NCBI RefSeq assembly: GCF_014356525.2
Contig: NC_052507.1
Coordinates: forward strand, 44,053,687 to 44,117,686
DNA: 64,000 bases
From: Nilaparvata lugens
Taxonomy: Eukaryota > Arthropoda > Insecta > Hemiptera > Delphacidae
Direction of reading: 5' to 3'
Shown here: in pieces, positions 11,735 to 21,731 of the stretch
How the letters are laid out: each line of letters opens with the position of its first letter
Numbering within the stretch: position 1 is the stretch's first letter
Translations under genes and position numbers: made by a program
Notes under the pieces: generated by a model
The model's input: the letters and a program-made list of their open reading frames with translations, nothing else
What the model was told of the DNA's origin: nothing
The model's database searches: none

Positions 11735-11876
11735 TGTATCTGATAAATTCCCAGTAAAATGTTAAGTCCGCAAATCAATTATACCGATATTTACTATCAA
11801 GTTTTATTGATATTTTGAATATCGAATTGAAGATTCAATTTTTATTGAGAAAAAAAATGTAATATTACAACTACCC
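11735..11876 (-). repeat. Diverged LTR fragment related to the 31.5-38 kb element
   Basis: The stretch ending CGAATTGAAGATTCAA and then GAGAAAAAAAATGTAATATTACA matches the outer end of the 809/814-bp LTRs at 31483 and 37182, including CGATATTTACTAT shortly before. Other positions differ, so this is an older relative, either a solo or truncated LTR. Confidence 0.6.
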
Positions 11877-13555
11877 AGAATAAACTATCGTTTTTTTTTG
11901 CATAATCCTTTGTATATCTAGGTCCAAAACTATTCTACATTATAGGCTACATTATTATTGATAGCAGGAACAAAACCTCTCTCACAAATCTCACCAAAAT
12001 TATAAAGCCTTGTTTGTTTCAACAACATGATTTAGACAGTTTACTTCAAGTATTATCTTAACATGTCAGATTATAGACTTAATCTGATTGTAATCTCTCC
12101 ATGAATATTTTTGTGTGTATTATAAGGTTTCTGAATTGTATTGTGAACTGCTTTATGCTTCCCAATTGTTTCAATTTTGGCTCAATTAAATCAAATGTTG
12201 ACTTCAACTTTCGTTCTCTGTGATCAGTATTTTCTAATAAATTTCCTATCATTTTACCACAATGGCCGCCGATAATTTAATGAGCAACTCTTACCTCTTA
12301 TTATAAAATGTATACTTGAAAAAATTAAATGTCAATGAAAAATTGCTGCTAGTATAATTTTGAAACCATGATTGTATTTAACTGTTGTATTATTCAAAGG
12401 CAGAATAAAGTTCATTTTCATTTTCAACAAGTGAAATATGCGTTTTAGAGGAAACTTTGTAAGCACGGATGTGGAACGGCAGGAGAAGCCTCCACCAATT
12501 ATGTAAGCAGGATGTGCCTTCACCAATTATGTAAGGGGGAAAACTATGATAACAAAAAAGAACAGAATAAATAGAACTTTAATTAATGAATCTTTAACAT
12601 TTATACATTTGAACAAAACAAGATTAATTTGATTATAAAAACAATATTTGATATAAATTAATGGGGAAAAACACTCGCTTGCAGCTAATGATGATTCAAT
12701 CTTTGTGGCTATGAAAATTTTAAGAACAATGATTCAATAGTCACCTACCTTTTTGAAATGGCTTCCCACTTTGGCATCCACTGGTTTATTCGCGACTTGA
12801 ATATTTTAAAAGAACAAATATTAACTGAACCAATGAATAGGCTCAGAACCCGTCTCCCTTAACAATACAATTATTTTTATACCGCCCGATCTGTGACAGA
12901 ATAACTGTATTATTAAACGAACCGAAATCTAGCCCTTTTCACTGGATCAGCCGGACTTAACTCTCAGTTCTATCGAACGAGCTCACTCTCTCCAACCAAA
13001 AGTTAAATTTTGGGTATTAAATATAAACTCAGTCAATGCCAAACATGAAAGCCATTTCAAGTACATATTTTTATCTGTCGCACAAGCGGCACGTTTGTTA
13101 TTAAAAACAAAAGAGAAGCTAAGTTAATTTTGACAACAAATGTCGATGACAAAGATTGTTCATTAAACTTTTTTGAATTAAAACTCTAAAATCCTGATCA
13201 ATATGAGATAAATATATGATTCATATATATTTCCCATATGATCAGGTGACAACTTTCATAAAAAATGATTGTAGAGGAAGATTTTTCGTGCAAAGAACAG
13301 TCATGAATGGTTATCAAAAGACAAGTGATATAAATAAGAAACTCCTGAAATTTAAGCGGTCATCTTGATTGTTTTCGAGGTATTTGCTTGTGATTTCTAC
13401 TCATCATCATTGTGTTTCCCATTGTACTAGTCTAGTCCTAACAAAGAAATTAAGACATCTTCCAGTTTTGTTACCCGAAAATGACGATGGAGTGTCGTTT
13501 TAGTACATTTGCGCCCGGACTAATATGCTAATGTATCATGATTTATATTTTACAG
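11877..13555. other. AT-rich sequence, no coding exon recognised
   Basis: Upstream of the DALRD3-like exons I find no further exon of that gene. Near 12490-12530 the word CACCAATTATGTAAG occurs twice, 36 bases apart, followed by GGGGGAAAAC; it may be the edge of an LTR, but no partner was seen. The remainder is AT-rich. Confidence 0.4.
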
Positions 13556-13720
13556 GAAGAATGGCATATCATGTTCTGCTACTTGTTTGATTGGCCACAA
13601 GTTGTGAGGACAGCTTGTGAGTCGCTCTCCTCAAAGTGCCATATCCACACGATATTCATGTTTCTGGCCAAACTATCTACGAATTTCAGCTCTTATTACG
13701 CAAAAGAACGCATATTGACA
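13556..13720 (+). CDS. DALRD3: DALR anticodon-binding domain exon (DALRD3-like), penultimate
   Basis: A 165-bp exon of 55 codons, flanked by TTTTACAG and GTAGGT, in phase 0 at both ends. It encodes part of an all-helical DALR anticodon-binding domain. The visible words FDWPQVVRTACESL, then MFLAKLSTNFSSYYAKERIL match the conserved core, where aromatic and Tyr-Tyr residues precede the xRIL motif. DALRD3 is known as a partner in methylation of certain arginine tRNAs; arginyl-tRNA synthetase carries the same fold. I favour DALRD3 because of the FSSYY pattern. Upstream exons are not visible in the window, so they lie beyond the upstream elements or outside. Confidence 0.65.
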
Positions 13721-14327
13721 GTAGGTTTTGCATCTATATCAGTTTTTAAAATATAATTTATAATGTACTTGAAAAAGTATCATGAATATTTCTAAAATCA
13801 TTATTAGATCAAGCCTATACTATTGTACGTTATATTGAGCATAGGCTACAGTAATACAGTAGGGGATATGTAGAACTTGAAGCTTGACAAAAATAATCAA
13901 AAGCGTCCACCTCAATTCAGTTCGTAAGATTATGGATTTATATTGACAATGAAACAACAGTGTATCTATTTAGTGATGTTTAAATTACTCTGAAACAATA
14001 ATCTGGCAAGTATTATTTTATGTATATTTCTATCAAGATAAAACCGGCACTTATAGGACAACTGACCTTTGTTTTGGTAAACACCACATGCTATTTGGTC
14101 AAAATAACGTTTAAAGAGATTTTCATTCGTTTTGAAAGAGTCTTATAATAATTTAAGATCACGCACCATTTATGTCATTAGTTTGAGGAATTCTGTATAG
14201 TAGATTACAGGCCACTATAAGATAATATATATCTATATCTTATTCAAATTAGCCAATAGATGAGAATTGTAATTAATTTCTCGATAATGCAAAGAATTTT
14301 AATAATAGAATGTTTTTTTTCTCACAG

Positions 14328-14447
14328 GAAAACAGAGAACAACTTTTGCCAGTGATGTTTGCAAGGATTTGTCTGATGAAGGCCATCGTAAGAGTAATGG
14401 AGAATGCATTCACAATTGTCGGCATTAGTCCTCTGTCTAGAATGTAG
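14328..14447 (+). CDS. DALRD3: DALR domain C-terminal exon with stop (DALRD3-like)
   Basis: Coding part of the last exon, 39 codons plus TAG. It follows a strong acceptor (poly-T then CTCACAG) and joins the previous exon in phase 0 across a 607-bp intron. It completes the DALR domain: LLPVMFARICLMKAIVRVME, then AFTIVGISPLSRM at the end. The terminal pattern, Gly-Ile, Pro-Leu and a final Met, is typical of DALR domains, which lie at the very C-terminus of their proteins. No in-frame damage is visible, so the gene is probably functional. A MITE lies 93 bp past the stop, possibly inside the 3' UTR. Confidence 0.7.
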   Translation, partial: ENREQLLPVMFARICLMKAIVRVMENAFTIVGISPLSRM

Positions 14448-14540
14448 AAACATTGTCTTCCTCCAGCATTTTTGTCCTTCCTACGTACTGTATTTGGAAT
14501 TCAACTGGCATGTTACAGAAAAGATACGGCAAATTCTTGA

Positions 14541-14912
14541 GGCTGTGCAAAAGGCTAAAAAAAAACTTTCTACTCGTGATATTTTTCGATTTGTATATCA
14601 TCAAGCTATCATAATGAAAAAGTTTTCTCAGGAAAACATTTTTTCACCGATCATTATTTTTTGAGATATGAGCGCCGGAAGTTTGAATTTTTGGGACAGA
14701 ACATTTCAAATTCATGGATTTATCTCTTACCGAATTTGAAATGTTCTGGCACAAAAATTTTAACTTTAGGCGCTCATATCTCAAAAAGTAATGATTGAAA
14801 AAAAATGTTTTCCTGAGAAAACGTTTTAATTTTGATAGCTTGATGATATACAAATCGAAAAACTTCGAAAAATATCACCATTAGAAATTTTATTTTTAGC
14901 CTTTGCACAGCC
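14541..14912. mobile_element. Fold-back MITE with TTAA-type target site
   Basis: A 372-bp palindrome. The left end GGCTGTGCAAAAGGCTA is mirrored by TAGCCTTTGCACAGCC at the right, and homologous arms extend nearly to the centre, where TTTGAGATATGAGCGCC meets GGCGCTCATATCTCAAA. The right flank is TTAA (14913-14916) and the left flank is TTGA (14537-14540), consistent with a TTAA duplication carrying one mutation. That suggests piggyBac-type mobilisation. It has no coding capacity. Confidence 0.8.
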
Positions 14913-14916
14913 TTAA

Positions 14917-15642
14917 GCCGCAAGTTTCCCCCAACATAGTTCTTGAGCTGTTGGAATCTTGAAAATTCTAGTAAACCTAGTCTAGTAGGATACTGGACAA
15001 ACCATAACCCTTATCAAATTCATCTTTGCTGGTCAATGCATGATATTAATGGAATTTACAAAAAATTTAAAGTAGTCATCGAATAACTTGAGTATTTTTA
15101 TTGAAAGTCGATGTGATATTATGATTCAAAAAACTGTGTCAGTTATATCAAGTGTATCAGTATTTTCGAATAATTTCGGTTTTCGACTTGTGAATTTGCC
15201 TTACAAACAGCATAACCCTGAATCCTTTCACAAACCTCATAGCATACATTTATAAAAGAATTTACTTGTGTGAACAGTGAAAACTCTAGTTTGCTATTCA
15301 TTCATGAAAACTGGTTATATAAGTTATAAAACTGACATCAAACCCATTTCTCTAGTTTTGAAGTAACGTCGAATTAACAACTTTACACTAATTTTAAAAA
15401 TAGTGTATAATATTACAAATTATTTTCACTATCTCGTAAAACAGTCCAAGACTGTAATCAACAATACGGTAGTTTATATGTTAATCAAGAAAATAGTCAA
15501 ATATTTATTTTATTACAAATATATCTACATTGACATTGATGATAGCTTATATTTTGCAAAACACTAACTCTAGGCCTATTGGTTAGGGCCATAAGTGTCA
15601 ATGATTTTGGTTTTAAGAGATGATAAATTTTGAATTATACAA
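14917..15642. other. AT-rich spacer, nothing recognised
   Basis: Between the MITE and the LTR element. No exon, repeat copy or long frame is evident. Confidence 0.4.
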
Positions 15643-15647
15643 CACTG

Positions 15648-15783
15648 TGATATGATAAACCATATGTTTTCGTTGTCATTGATTCATTCATAAATATCAA
15701 ATGTTGTTGATCCGTTACTAGTAGAAAGTCATGTTCAATTTTATTTGATTAAAGCTCTACAAATGAAGAGTTTACTTATTTCA
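15648..15783 (+). repeat. 5' LTR, 136 bp
   Basis: Starts TGATATGATAAACC and ends CTTATTTCA. A TATA-like ATAAATAT lies near 15690. The segment 15738-15753 is the one complementary to the downstream primer-site region. At 136 bp it is very short for a gypsy LTR. Confidence 0.95.
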
Positions 15784-15800
15784 ATTTAATCAAATAAAAT
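15738..15800 (+). promoter_or_regulatory. Self-complementary primer region, candidate self-priming site
   Basis: ATTTTATTTGATTAAA (15738-15753, inside the LTR) is the exact reverse complement of TTTAATCAAATAAAAT (15785-15800), which starts 2 nt after the LTR ends. The 31 nt between them would form a loop. No TGG-type tRNA-complementary site follows the LTR. In Tf1-like elements the 5' end of the RNA pairs with the primer site and is cleaved to prime cDNA synthesis; the position here fits that scheme. The first two bases of the start codon lie within the pairing, so it could also influence translation. The mechanism is inferred. Confidence 0.7.
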
Positions 15801-18800
15801 GCCGACAAAGAAAAAGACAAAAACGATTGAAAACCGTAACTACGAAGAAGATAAGATGGAATCACATATTGACAAGTTTCTCAAGCCAAAGGAATTATCT
15901 ATCGACCCAGATTCGCCTACGGCAGAGAGAGAGTGGAAACATTGGAAAAAGACGTTCGAAAATTTCTTAGAAGGAACGACAACCAAAGACAAAATGAAAA
16001 TATTGGTAAACTTCTTATCACCTGCTTTATACGAAATTGTGGAAAGCTATACTTCATATGAAGAAACTATATCCATGTTGGAAGATATGTTCGTTAAACC
16101 AAAGAACGAAATTTATGCACGATACTGCCTTGCTAATGCAAAACAACAAATAGGTGAGTCCATTGATCACTACTATTCTGAACTAAAAAGATTAAGCTTA
16201 TCATGTAACTTCACTAGAGTGTCAGCCGAAGAAAACAAAAACGAGCATATTAGAGATGCTCTTGTTTCAGGGTTATGTTCTATTGAAATTAAAGAGAAAC
16301 TTTTTCAACAAGGAGATTTGAGTCTACAAGAAACCGTTTCCCAAGCACGTGTTCTTGAATCCGCAAAAACATATGCCGACTCCTTTAAAAGTACTTGTTA
16401 TACAAACTCTGTTGAAGAAAATAAAAACATAAGCTTGAGTGAATCTTTCTCAGATGTTAATGCTGTAACCCAAAATCGACAGGCAATTGTAGAGAAACCC
16501 GTTCAATGCCAACGTTGCGGATATAAAAAACACTCAAATTCTCAAGAATGTCCTGCAATAGGAAAGACTTGTCATAAATGTTCCCGAATTGGACACTTTT
16601 CCCATGTGTGTAAAAGTAAAACGCTCAAAGAAAAACTAACTACGTCAACTATTACTGCAGCTGGTATAGCCAGTAATCTTTCTAAAGCTACAATTATTAT
16701 TGTTTCGGTGAATGGAATAAATACACCAGCTCTTATTGATACCGGAAGTGTTGCCAGTTTTATTGATGAAAAATTTGCAAAAACAAATAAATTTAAAACT
16801 GCATCAGATTCTTGTTTTATAAGATTTGCATCTGTTCAACATAACACCGCTACAAAAGCATGTGTTTATAGCAATATTGTGTACAAAGGAAATGAATACA
16901 ACAATATTAAACTCTTGGTATTAAAAGAATGCTGTTGCAATGTGATACTTGGTCACGATTTTTTGATGAATCACTCTACAATAAGTTTAGCATTCAATGG
17001 TAATAAACAGCCTCTTGTAATAGATAATAATTCTACAACCACACCACCCTTGAAAGATTGCCTCTTGGTGGAGGCCATGATAAAACCATGTTCCCTTTTC
17101 AATGACTTGACTCCCGATTGCCACCCAATAACTACCCGATCCAGAAGACACCCACAAGATGACTATGAATTCATGAAGAATGAGGTCAATCGCCTCCTTA
17201 CAGAAGGAATAATTGAGGAAAGCCAGTCCAGTTGGCGTGCCCAGCCTTTCATTGTAACCAATGGACAGAAGAAACGAATGGTCATAGACTATTCACAGAC
17301 TATTAATAAATTCACAAATTTAGACGCATACCCTCTCCCATTGATCGAAGATCTTGTAAACACAATTGCCAAGTACAATATTTTTAGTACTGTAGATTTC
17401 AAGTCAGCTTACCATCAAATATCGATTCTTGAGAATGAACGACATTACACTGCCTTTGAAGTAGGCCGAAAACTTTATCAGTTCAAACGAATACCATTCG
17501 GAGTAACCAATGGAGTAGCTGCCTTCCAACGTACAATAAACGGACTTATAGAAAGAGAGAATTTGAACGACTGCTTTGCCTATTTGGATGATGTTGTCAT
17601 TTGCGGTTCAGATCAAGAAGAACATGACAGAAATCTTAAGAAATTTCAACAAGTAATTGAATTGTATGGGTTGACTATAAATGAAGAAAAATGTAAATTT
17701 TCAAAAAAATCATTGAAGTTCCTTGGGTATGAGATAAAACATGGAGAAATTAAACCTGACCCAGAACGCCTTGCACCACTCATGAACTTTCCACCCCCAA
17801 GAAATGCTAAAGAAATGAAACGACTCATGGGATTACTGGCTCAATACTCCCGATGGATTAAAAACTTTTCTCAAAAGATTCACCCCCTTGTCCACATACA
17901 GAAATTCCCTCTATCTCAAGATCAGATGGAAACTTTGGAATTGTTGAAAAATGAAATTGCTTCCGCGGTACTGCTCTTTGTTGATGAAAATGTACCATTC
18001 ATAATTGAGACAGATGCATCAGATTTTGCAATTGGTGCAACATTAACACAAAATTCTCGACCAGTAGCCTTTTTCTCACGAACTTTGTCCCAAAGTGAAA
18101 CCAGGCATTCAGCTGTTGAGAAAGAAGCCTATGCCATTGTGGAGTCTATAAGAAAATGGAGACACTATTTACTACGAAAACAATTCACTTTGATCACTGA
18201 CCAAAAATCAGTCACATTCATGTTTGGCACTCAACACAATAGAAAAATAAAAAATGAAAAGATACAAAGGTGGCGCCTAGAATTATCTGAATACAAATTC
18301 AACATAGTCTACAGACCTGGAAAAGAAAATGCACCAGCTGATGCACTCTCTCGTATATGTATTACAGCTGGTTGTTCAACATTGAACTCAGCTTTGGCAA
18401 AATACCATGATGAACTTTGTCACCCTGGTGTAACTCGTTTCTACCACTGGCTCAGAATGAAAAATCTCCCCTATACTGTAGATGATGTAAGGAAAATTTG
18501 CTCCAATTGTGCAATTTGCTCTGAAATAAAACCACAGTATATGAAGACAAAAGGAAATCTCATAAAGGCAACAAAACCTTTTGAACGAATTAATATGGAC
18601 TTCAAAGGACCCGTACAATCAAAAACAAGAAATAAATACCTACTGGTGATGGTTGATGAGTACTCAAGATTCCCTTTTGTATTTCCTTGTCCAGACATGA
18701 CTGCGAGAACAGTCATAAATTGCCTGGTCTCATTAATATCAATGTTTGGCCTTCCAAGCTATATTCACACAGACAGAGGAACATCCTTCATGTCAACTGA

Positions 18801-19278
18801 GTTGAAGAGCTTTCTTGGCTCAAAAGGGATAGCAACTAGTAGATCAACGCCTTACAATCCGAGAGGGAATGGTCAAGTAGAGCGATATAATGGAATTATA
18901 TGGAAAGCAATAACACTAGCTCTAAGATCACGAGGACTTGATTCAAATCGATGGGAGGAAGTGTTGCCTGATGCACTTCACTCTATTCGATCTCTTTTGT
19001 GTACTACAACAAATTGCACCCCTCATGAACGAATGTTCCTACACATGAGATCCTCAACAAATGGACAGTCACTACCATCTTGGCTAATGAGCCCAGGACC
19101 AGTTTGGCTGAAGAAAATGAACCGAAATTCAAAGCAAGATTCATCAGTAGAAGAAGTTGAATTGATTGAGGCAAACCCAGAGTATGCTCACATTCGTCGC
19201 CCTGATGGACAAGAGTCCACTGTGTCGCTCCGTCATCTTGCCCCTAAGATAACACGAAAATCTAGCCGGGTAGAATGA
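15799..19278 (+). CDS. Gag-Pol polyprotein (gag, protease, RT, RNase H, integrase)
   Basis: 1159 residues with no interruption. The gag-like region covers about 1-230. Two zinc knuckles lie at about 237-276 (CQRCGYKKHSNSQEC, then CHKCSRIGHFSHVC). The aspartic protease has ALIDTGS near 314. The RT runs from about 440 with the YLDD active site at 595-598 and PFGVTNG before it. RNase H has ETDASDFAIGA near 738. The integrase has an HHCC-like N-terminus ending CSNCAIC near 901 and the catalytic triad D934, D992 and E1028 (35 residues between the last two). All key catalytic residues are present. Gag and pol share one frame, as in Tf1, with no frameshift or readthrough site. I see no chromodomain at the C-terminus. 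Confidence 0.95.
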   Translation: MPTKKKTKTIENRNYEEDKMESHIDKFLKPKELSIDPDSPTAEREWKHWKKTFENFLEGTTTKDKMKILVNFLSPALYEIVESYTSYEETISMLEDMFVKPKNEIYARYCLANAKQQIGESIDHYYSELKRLSLSCNFTRVSAEENKNEHIRDALVSGLCSIEIKEKLFQQGDLSLQETVSQARVLESAKTYADSFKSTCYTNSVEENKNISLSESFSDVNAVTQNRQAIVEKPVQCQRCGYKKHSNSQECPAIGKTCHKCSRIGHFSHVCKSKTLKEKLTTSTITAAGIASNLSKATIIIVSVNGINTPALIDTGSVASFIDEKFAKTNKFKTASDSCFIRFASVQHNTATKACVYSNIVYKGNEYNNIKLLVLKECCCNVILGHDFLMNHSTISLAFNGNKQPLVIDNNSTTTPPLKDCLLVEAMIKPCSLFNDLTPDCHPITTRSRRHPQDDYEFMKNEVNRLLTEGIIEESQSSWRAQPFIVTNGQKKRMVIDYSQTINKFTNLDAYPLPLIEDLVNTIAKYNIFSTVDFKSAYHQISILENERHYTAFEVGRKLYQFKRIPFGVTNGVAAFQRTINGLIERENLNDCFAYLDDVVICGSDQEEHDRNLKKFQQVIELYGLTINEEKCKFSKKSLKFLGYEIKHGEIKPDPERLAPLMNFPPPRNAKEMKRLMGLLAQYSRWIKNFSQKIHPLVHIQKFPLSQDQMETLELLKNEIASAVLLFVDENVPFIIETDASDFAIGATLTQNSRPVAFFSRTLSQSETRHSAVEKEAYAIVESIRKWRHYLLRKQFTLITDQKSVTFMFGTQHNRKIKNEKIQRWRLELSEYKFNIVYRPGKENAPADALSRICITAGCSTLNSALAKYHDELCHPGVTRFYHWLRMKNLPYTVDDVRKICSNCAICSEIKPQYMKTKGNLIKATKPFERINMDFKGPVQSKTRNKYLLVMVDEYSRFPFVFPCPDMTARTVINCLVSLISMFGLPSYIHTDRGTSFMSTELKSFLGSKGIATSRSTPYNPRGNGQVERYNGIIWKAITLALRSRGLDSNRWEEVLPDALHSIRSLLCTTTNCTPHERMFLHMRSSTNGQSLPSWLMSPGPVWLKKMNRNSKQDSSVEEVELIEANPEYAHIRRPDGQESTVSLRHLAPKITRKSSRVE

Positions 19279-19411
19279 TATGATAAACCATATGTTTTCG
19301 TTGTCATTGATTCATTCATAAATATCAAATGTTGTTGATCCGTTACTAGTAGAAAGTCATGTTCAATTTTATTTGATTAAAGCTCTACAAATGAAGAGTT
19401 TACTTATTTCA
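19276..19411 (+). repeat. 3' LTR, 136 bp
   Basis: Identical to the 5' LTR by eye. Its first three bases serve as the stop codon of the polyprotein. The polypurine tract just before it is weak (GGGTAGAA). Confidence 0.95.
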
Positions 19412-19464
19412 CACTGTAAACTGAAGTTATTCTGATATTCATTAATATCAATCTCTTTATAATT

Positions 19465-19585
19465 TCGCAACCAACATTTGTCAATGTCTAATGACGAAAG
19501 TTTTTAAGGCTAAGTGACCTAGATAATTTTATTTATTAGCATTGAATTAATAACTTGGATTTATTGTAGTTCTTCCATTGAAACA
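19465..19585 (+). repeat. Dispersed repeat, partner of 3698-3805
   Basis: Matches the reverse complement of 3698-3805: TCAATGTCTAATGA, AAGTGACCTA, GCATTGAATT and GTAGTTCTTC occur in the same order. Likely a LINE fragment. Confidence 0.65.
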
Positions 19586-20161
19586 ATTTATTTCTTTTGA
19601 TCTCTCATGTAAGCGTCCAAATAGCTGTATTTGTAAGCTCAAATTCCAGTATTTCAAAAACCAGGATCAATGAAATCACTTATCCAATATGAGAGCTTTT
19701 TGCTGTCAGTAAACACAAAACCACTTTTCTCAGCAAATATACAACAAAGTTTAAGAACTTTTAAAGAAGAACTTTCTAGACATCCTGTAAGAGTATATTG
19801 CCTAAAGGTTTGACAATCTTTATTTTATAGTTTGTGTAAAAAATGTTGAGAATTGGCCCTCCATCCGAAGAAATTACAGGGTTGCCAAATCGTGTAAAAT
19901 TGCAAATTTCCAATTCAAAGTCAGAATTGGATGTAGAATATCATCCCCGATATCCTAGTAGTACTAAAAAGGTTTAGGGTTGAAGGATTAAGAGGAAATT
20001 TAACTTTTATGATAAAATGGAAACATCGCGAAGATTTGTTTTTCTTTTGAATATCACTTCTCTCAGAATCATGGGGCGTCGTAATGCTTAATAATTTTAT
20101 ATCAAATTAACGGTGAGAATATGTCTCCTTCCTATTGGTATCTGGATCATTTTTATCCGAC
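19586..20161. other. No gene recognised
   Basis: AT-rich sequence between repeats. No frame of note and no exon borders I would trust. Confidence 0.4.
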
Positions 20162-21731
20162 TTATAGTTATTTTTTAATTAATGGTTATGTTTATCAATG
20201 TCGAGAAATTTCGAGCAGAAAACATGACATTTTTTGCATGCTACAAACTTTTTTGTTTCAAAAAAGATAAGTAGGTGGTGAAAGCGAAAAAGTTTCTCAC
20301 AAATAATTGAAATTATTTTTCCAATAATTGTCAAAAGTAGTCGGAAGATCGTATTTTGGTCTCCAAGGAATTTTAAAGTTAGGAGAGCGGCTGCATGGTA
20401 TGCATTGTGTACCAAATTTTATGCTATAATAATAAATTATAATAATAATATCGTGTGACCTGGCTGGCTCAGATAATGCTGAAGGCTGGCAATTTACAAC
20501 ATATTTGACTGAATTATTTCAAACGCAAGCAGCTGATTGCATCTAGAAAGGCTGTAATGAAACACTGCTTGGATTATTCAACGCGTGGTTGTCATTTTCA
20601 CTATATTTATGGCTTGCAGTTGCTGAATTTTTCAATCGTTCTGTATTTTGTTACTTTCCTTGCCCTATTACCATAGGTAAGGAAAGTATTGCTTTCCGAA
20701 AAAAATTAAGGTACCCCAATTTCTAAATTTCCATAGGTTTCAAGGTCCCCTGAGTCCAAAAAGTGGTTTTTGGGTATTGGTCTGTATGTATGTGTGTGTA
20801 TGAGTGTATGTGCGTCTGTGTACACGATATCTCATATCCCAATTAACGGAATGACTTGAAATTTGGAACTTAAGATCCTTACAATATAAGGATCCGACAC
20901 GAAAAATTTCGATCAAAAGCAATTCAAGATGGCGGCTAAAATGGCAAAAATGTTGTCAAAAACAGGGTTTTTCGCTATTTTCTCAAAAACGGCTCCAACG
21001 ATTTTGATTAAATTTATACCTAAAATAGTAATTGATAAGCTCTATCAACTGCCACAAGTCTCATATCTGTAAAAATTTCAGGAGCTCCGCCCCATCTATG
21101 CAAATTTTGATTTTAGATTCTCAATTATCAGGCTTCAGATGCAATTTAAACAAAAAATTTTGAGCGGAAAATATTGAGCATGAAAATCTCTACAATTAAT
21201 GTCACACCTAAAATTGAAAATAAGCACGAAATTCGAGAAAATGTTATTATTTCAATTATTGCAAACTGTTGGCAACTGTTGATTCTATTAAATGATTCAC
21301 TATGAAGAGATAGCAGACCTCGTATGTCTCAAGCGTTATTGTCACCAGCTGGCTCAGATCTTTGTTTATAAGTAGACTTGAGATGCGCGAGAACACTAGC
21401 GTCAGGTGATCAATTTTCATAACGGCAAGGAAAGTTGTGTGAGTGCGCCACACCAGATTTTTTTTGTTGATCCCAGCTATTGATAGCATATGGTGGCACA
21501 CCATTCAGCCGCTATCCTTGACTTTGAAACTCCTGAGAAGCCAAAATACGTTCTTCCGAGTACGTTTGACAATTGGAAAAATAATTTCAATTTTTTGTGA
21601 GAAACTTTCTCGCTTTCACCACCTACTTATTTTATGAAACAAAAAAGTTTCTAGCATGTCAAAAATTTCATGTTTTCTGTTTGAAATGTAAACATTGACA
21701 AACATAATCATTATTAAAAAATAACTATAAA
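20162..21731. mobile_element. Large fold-back element with ~245-bp arms and nested repeat
   Basis: The left arm (20162-20413, starting TTATAGTTATTTTTTAAT) is mirrored by the right arm (21491-21731, ending AAAAAATAACTATAA). The arms are clearly homologous, including GTAGGTGGTGAAAGCG and its reverse complement, with some indels. The roughly 1080 bp between them contains the second copy of the CTTTCCTTGCC repeat. No transposase is encoded. It is either a non-autonomous DNA transposon or two inverted copies of one repeat. Confidence 0.7.
20651..21459. repeat. CTTTCCTTGCC dispersed repeat, copy 2 (most complete)
   Basis: Left end TTACTTTCCTTGCC and right part GGCAAGGAAAGTTG (21424-21437) are inverted, followed by GTGCGCCACACCAGATT. 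The interior includes the TG-rich tract near 20785-20820 and GCAATTCAAGATGGCGG. About 810 bp, non-coding, probably a non-autonomous DNA element. Confidence 0.8.

Larger units (their letters stand above)
15648..19411 (+). mobile_element. Compact, intact Ty3/gypsy-type LTR retrotransposon
   Basis: A complete 3764-bp element bounded by two 136-bp LTRs (15648-15783 and 19276-19411). They begin TG, end CA and are identical at every base I compared. It is flanked by a perfect 5-bp target duplication CACTG (15643-15647, 19412-19416). A single 1159-codon gag-pol frame fills the inside: the ATG is 15 nt past the 5' LTR, and the stop codon is the first three bases of the 3' LTR. No env and no chromodomain are seen. 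Identical LTRs and an intact frame mean a recent insertion. No tRNA primer site is visible; see the primer-site entry. Confidence 0.95.

Noticed and set aside
14404..14664. 86-codon plus-strand frame overlapping the DALR exon and MITE
   Set aside because: It is out of frame with the spliced DALRD3-like exon and runs into the MITE arm.
15784..15802. Conventional tRNA primer site after the 5' LTR
   Set aside because: No TGG start and no resemblance to a tRNA 3' end; the sequence instead matches the LTR itself in inverted form.
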